Made by a program: the position numbers and the translations under genes | Part shown: one piece after another, positions 4,038 through 6,737 of the stretch | How the letters are laid out: each line of letters begins with the position of its first letter | Position numbering within the stretch: position 1 is the stretch's first letter | DNA from: Chloroflexota bacterium | GTDB taxonomy: Bacteria > Chloroflexota > Dehalococcoidia > DSTF01 > JACRBR01 | NCBI GenBank assembly: GCA_016213125.1 | Contig: JACRBR010000172.1 | Coordinates: 1 to 6,737 of the forward strand | Length of the DNA: 6,737 bases | Direction of reading: 5' to 3' | Notes under the pieces: model-generated | Databases searched by the model: none | What the model was told of the DNA's origin: nothing | Seen by the model: the letters and a program-made list of their open reading frames with translations, nothing else

Positions 4038-6428
4038 ATGGCGGAATACGGGATGACCCTCAGTGCGCTGGAACGGGCTCGGCGCGACCAACTGCCGCAG
4101 GCCTTTGCGCGCCTGGTCGTCGTGGGCCTGTTCGTCCTGTTGTGGGGCGTCCTCTGGCTGCTCCGCATCCCCATGCCCGTGCCGTTCCTGCTGACGCTGC
4201 TGTGCGAGGCCGCGTTCTTCTGCGCGTACCTGCCGGCCCTTCGCGTCTGGAAGAGTGAGCCCGCCATCCAGCGCGCCTTCTACGTGATGCTCGCGGCTGA
4301 GATCGTCTTTCATACCACCATGGTGTACTTCCTCGGCGGGATCACGTGGCTGGGCGCCTTCGCCTACATGTTCGGGCTGATCTTCACGAACATGTTCCTC
4401 GATCTGCGGCGCGGGCTCATCTATACCAGCGCATCCGCCGCCGCCTTCGTATCGCTCATTCTGTGGGACGCAACCGGCGTGATTCCGCACTACTCCTATC
4501 TCGAGCTCGGCGCGGATCGCTACGCCGATCCGCGCTTTGTCGCGACCTCGATCCTTGGCGCCGTGGGGGTGTTCTTCAGCACCTACGCGTGGGTGAACTG
4601 GGTAGGCCACGAAATGCGCCGAGAACGGGATAACGCCCTCGCCATCCACGACGAGTTGATCCAGGCCCGGTACGAACTCGAAGTCGCAAACGCCGGTCTG
4701 GAGATCCGCGTCCAGCGCCGCACGGGAGAGCTGGAGATGGCCGTCGCCGCGCTACGCGACGGCGAAGCACTCCTGCGCTCGACCCTGGAATCGACGGCGG
4801 ATGGGATCCTCGTCGTGGACGCCGACGGGAAGGTCGCCCACGCCAACGGCCGCTTCGCCCGGATGTGGCACATTCCCTCGGAACTGCTGGACATGCGGGA
4901 CGATGACCGTCTGTTGGCCTACGTGATCGACCAGCTCGAGGATGCCAACGCCTTCGTCGGCAAGGTGCGCGAGCTGTACCAGAGCCCGGACGAGAGCTTC
5001 GACGCGCTGCGGTTCAAGGATGGAAGGGTCTTCGAACGGTACTCGCGTCCGTTGATGAACGAAGGCCGGATCGAAGGGCGCGTTTGGAGCTTCCGCGACG
5101 TCAGCGAACGCAAGCGGTTCGAGGATCAACTCGTCGACCTGGCGAACCACGATCCCCTCACTGGATTGTTCAACCGGCGACGTTTCAACGAGGAGATCGA
5201 GCGGCAGCTTTCGACGGCGCGACGCTACAACATTCCAGGCGCTTTGCTCTTCCTCGATCTGGACCAGTTCAAGGACGTCAACGACAGCCGCGGACACCGC
5301 GCCGGCGACGAGCTTCTGATCGAGTTGGCGCGCCTCCTGGGCGAGCGGCTGCGGGATGCGGACATCGTCGCGCGCCTCGGCGGCGATGAGTTCGCGATCC
5401 TGTTGCCGCACACCAACGCCCTTCAGGCGTCCATCGTCGCCACCGCGATCCTCGAGGCGATCCGCGCCCACACATTCAAGATCGTCGGTTCGCCCGTGGG
5501 GATCACCGCCAGCATCGGAGTGGCGTTGTTCCCCGAACAGGCGGGGACCGCCGGCGAGCTCCTCTCCTGCGCCGACCTGGCCATGTACGAGGCCAAGGAG
5601 CAGGGCCGCAACCGCGTGAGCGTGTTCGCGCAGGCGCTGGACTGGCAGGCCCGCATCGAGTCGCGTATCGGCTGGCAGCAGCGCATACGCGAGGCGCTGG
5701 AGCAGGATCGCTTCGTGCTCCACGCCCAGCCCATCCTCGACCTGACGACCGGGAGCGTGAGCCAGTACGAACTGCTGATCCGCGCGGCCGAAGTGGACGG
5801 CGAGCTGATCCTCCCAGGCGTCTTCCTGGGAGTGGCCGAGCGCTCAGGCCTTATCCAGGACATCGACCGGTGGGTTGTAAAGAAGGCCATCGCCATGATC
5901 GCCGAACGTGAATCCATCGGCGAAAAGCTGCGCCTCGAGGTGAACCTGTCCGGCAAGGCGTTCGCTGATCAGGACCTCTTGTCCGTCATCCAGAAGGAGA
6001 TCGCCCGGACCGGGATCGATCCATCCTGCCTTGTGCTCGAGGTCACCGAGACCGCCGCTATCGCGAACCTTGACGATGCACAACGCTTCGTCGAGACCCT
6101 GCGCATGGCCGGGTGCAGCTTTGCGCTTGATGACTTCGGTGTCGGGTTCTCTTCCTTCGCCCACCTGAAGTACCTGCCCGTGGACTACCTGAAAATCGAC
6201 GGCAGCTTTATTCGCGACCTTCCCCGCAGCACGGTGGACCAGCACCTTGTGCGGGCGATCGTCGACGTCGCGCGCTCGCTGGGAAAGAAGACGATCGCGG
6301 AGTTCGTGGAGGACGCCGACACGCTGGCGCTTCTTCGGGAGTTCGGGGTGGATTTCGCCCAGGGTTTCTTCGTGGGGCGTCCCGCACCCCTGCCGCGGCC
6401 GGATACGACCACGAAGGCCGTGGCGTAA
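4038..6428 (+). CDS. Membrane PAS-GGDEF-EAL protein (diguanylate cyclase/c-di-GMP phosphodiesterase)
   Basis: Makes and/or degrades the second messenger c-di-GMP at the inner face of the membrane. The 796 residues divide into six predicted membrane helices (about 24-42, 48-66, 79-98, 102-120, 126-144, 166-188), a charged helix likely to form a coiled coil (190-245), a PAS-like sensor domain (about 246-357, with ESTADGILVVDADGKVAHAN and a closing SFRDVSERKR), GGDEF (about 362-530) and EAL (about 545-785). The cyclase signature G448-GDEF452 is intact, with metal ligand D407 and inhibitory-site R439-xx-D442 exactly five residues before it. The phosphodiesterase residues E578 (ELL variant of EAL), N636, E668, D698-D699, K719, E755 and Q775 are all present. 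Both activities are therefore plausible, and which dominates is not readable. The membrane region was not matched to a named MASE type. ATG 4053 is an alternative start; the frame extends upstream into the tRNA, so earlier starts are unlikely. The gene is convergent with the glycosyltransferase 16 bases away. Confidence 0.94.
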   Translation: MAEYGMTLSALERARRDQLPQAFARLVVVGLFVLLWGVLWLLRIPMPVPFLLTLLCEAAFFCAYLPALRVWKSEPAIQRAFYVMLAAEIVFHTTMVYFLGGITWLGAFAYMFGLIFTNMFLDLRRGLIYTSASAAAFVSLILWDATGVIPHYSYLELGADRYADPRFVATSILGAVGVFFSTYAWVNWVGHEMRRERDNALAIHDELIQARYELEVANAGLEIRVQRRTGELEMAVAALRDGEALLRSTLESTADGILVVDADGKVAHANGRFARMWHIPSELLDMRDDDRLLAYVIDQLEDANAFVGKVRELYQSPDESFDALRFKDGRVFERYSRPLMNEGRIEGRVWSFRDVSERKRFEDQLVDLANHDPLTGLFNRRRFNEEIERQLSTARRYNIPGALLFLDLDQFKDVNDSRGHRAGDELLIELARLLGERLRDADIVARLGGDEFAILLPHTNALQASIVATAILEAIRAHTFKIVGSPVGITASIGVALFPEQAGTAGELLSCADLAMYEAKEQGRNRVSVFAQALDWQARIESRIGWQQRIREALEQDRFVLHAQPILDLTTGSVSQYELLIRAAEVDGELILPGVFLGVAERSGLIQDIDRWVVKKAIAMIAERESIGEKLRLEVNLSGKAFADQDLLSVIQKEIARTGIDPSCLVLEVTETAAIANLDDAQRFVETLRMAGCSFALDDFGVGFSSFAHLKYLPVDYLKIDGSFIRDLPRSTVDQHLVRAIVDVARSLGKKTIAEFVEDADTLALLREFGVDFAQGFFVGRPAPLPRPDTTTKAVA

Positions 6429-6444
6429 GCGTCCGCCGAACTCG

Positions 6445-6737
6445 CTACCCGAACGTTCTGGGCGAGAATCTCCCCCAGCGCCCCAGGAGGAGCTCCCGTG
6501 CCGCGATCAGCGCCTTCCGCGGCTGCCCGGCAGCCTCCATCTCAACCAGCGCCCGCAGGTACCGCAGCTTGTCCTCCACCCGCGGCATCGCGCCTTCCCG
6601 GAGAGCCCTGGCGCTTCGTGCCGACACGCCTTCGACATGCGCGCGGAGCGCCTCGTACGCGTGCAAGCGCTCGGGATACGGCACCGGCGCCGGTGCCGCG
6701 AACCCGCCCGACGCCTGCACGCCATGCTGCCGGTAGA
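6445..6737 (-). CDS. C-terminal part of a probable family 2 glycosyltransferase (runs off window)
   Basis: The frame is open from the window end, so only the last 97 residues or so are seen, closing at TAG 6445-6447. The fragment begins YRQHGVQASGG; Y-R-Q-H-G followed by a small polar stretch is the familiar end of the catalytic domain in many GT2 enzymes, including rhamnosyltransferase-like ones, where the His lies near the nucleotide-sugar site. After a Pro/Ala linker (AAPAPVPYPER) comes a helical tail rich in Arg, Ala and Leu. The catalytic DxD region would lie outside the window, so donor and acceptor sugars are unknown. GTG 6720 is in frame but is probably an internal valine rather than the start, because the GT2-like motif lies directly before it. 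The call rests on one short motif. Confidence 0.55.
   Translation of the reverse strand, partial: YRQHGVQASGGFAAPAPVPYPERLHAYEALRAHVEGVSARSARALREGAMPRVEDKLRYLRALVEMEAAGQPRKALIAARELLLGRWGRFSPRTFG
6679..6698. repeat. Perfect 20-bp palindrome inside the glycosyltransferase tail
   Basis: CGGCACCGGCGCCGGTGCCG equals its own reverse complement over 20 bases and could fold into a hairpin with little loop. It falls in the stretch coding for the Ala/Pro linker, so it may simply follow from codon choice in GC-rich DNA. Confidence 0.5.

Noticed and set aside
3227..4258. 343-codon plus-strand frame across pyrD, the tRNA and the start of the GGDEF-EAL gene
   Set aside because: It is rich in Arg, Gly and Ala, runs through the tRNA, and overlaps two strongly supported genes in another frame.
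4752..5723. Long open frame (323 codons) on the minus strand inside the GGDEF-EAL gene
   Set aside because: It lies wholly opposite clear GGDEF/PAS coding sequence, has no recognisable motif, and its composition is that of antisense to GC-rich codons.

Overview
This is a GC-rich bacterial chromosomal segment with tightly packed short operons on both strands. The tRNA carries its CCA in the DNA. The style of the rhodanese and of the first, lipoprotein-like C-terminus recalls Chloroflexota (Dehalococcoidia/SAR202-like or relatives). That assignment is an impression from protein style, not a demonstrated match. No insertion sequence, integrase, CRISPR array or phage gene is visible.

Layout. Positions 1-418: C-terminal-type coding sequence of unknown function whose 5' part looks cut off or frame-disrupted. 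Positions 443-458: AT-rich near-palindrome over a possible -10 element. Positions 491-1560 (+): a single-domain rhodanese followed by a HAD-family phosphatase with an unclear start codon. Positions 1581-2828 (-): a three-gene run, in transcription order a 74-aa protein of unknown function, a VOC (glyoxalase-like) protein and a class I SAM methyltransferase; the last two overlap by ATGA. This run is convergent with the HAD gene and divergent from pyrD. Positions 2918-3878 (+): a perfect TATAAT box and a class 1B-like dihydroorotate dehydrogenase of pyrimidine synthesis. Positions 3902-3978 (+): tRNA-Pro(TGG). Positions 4038-6428 (+): a 796-aa membrane c-di-GMP enzyme (six predicted membrane helices, coiled coil, PAS, GGDEF, EAL) with both catalytic domains apparently intact. 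Positions 6445-6737 (-): C-terminal end of a probable family 2 glycosyltransferase, running off the window.

Non-coding stretches are all short (at most about 130 bases): 419-490 holds the rhodanese promoter/operator candidate and ribosome site, 2519-2603 holds only the VOC ribosome site and a weak GC hairpin, 2829-2954 is the divergent promoter region, and 3879-3901 and 3979-4037 flank the tRNA. No convincing rho-independent terminator (GC stem plus T-run) was found.

The genes mostly look like housekeeping or common accessory functions rather than one pathway. The window does not show a clear new system. The points most worth a second look are Ser in place of the expected catalytic Cys in the PyrD protein, the AT-rich operator-like palindrome before the rhodanese, the HAD gene whose best ribosome site faces an ATC codon, and the complete sensor/cyclase/phosphodiesterase protein placed just behind a tRNA.
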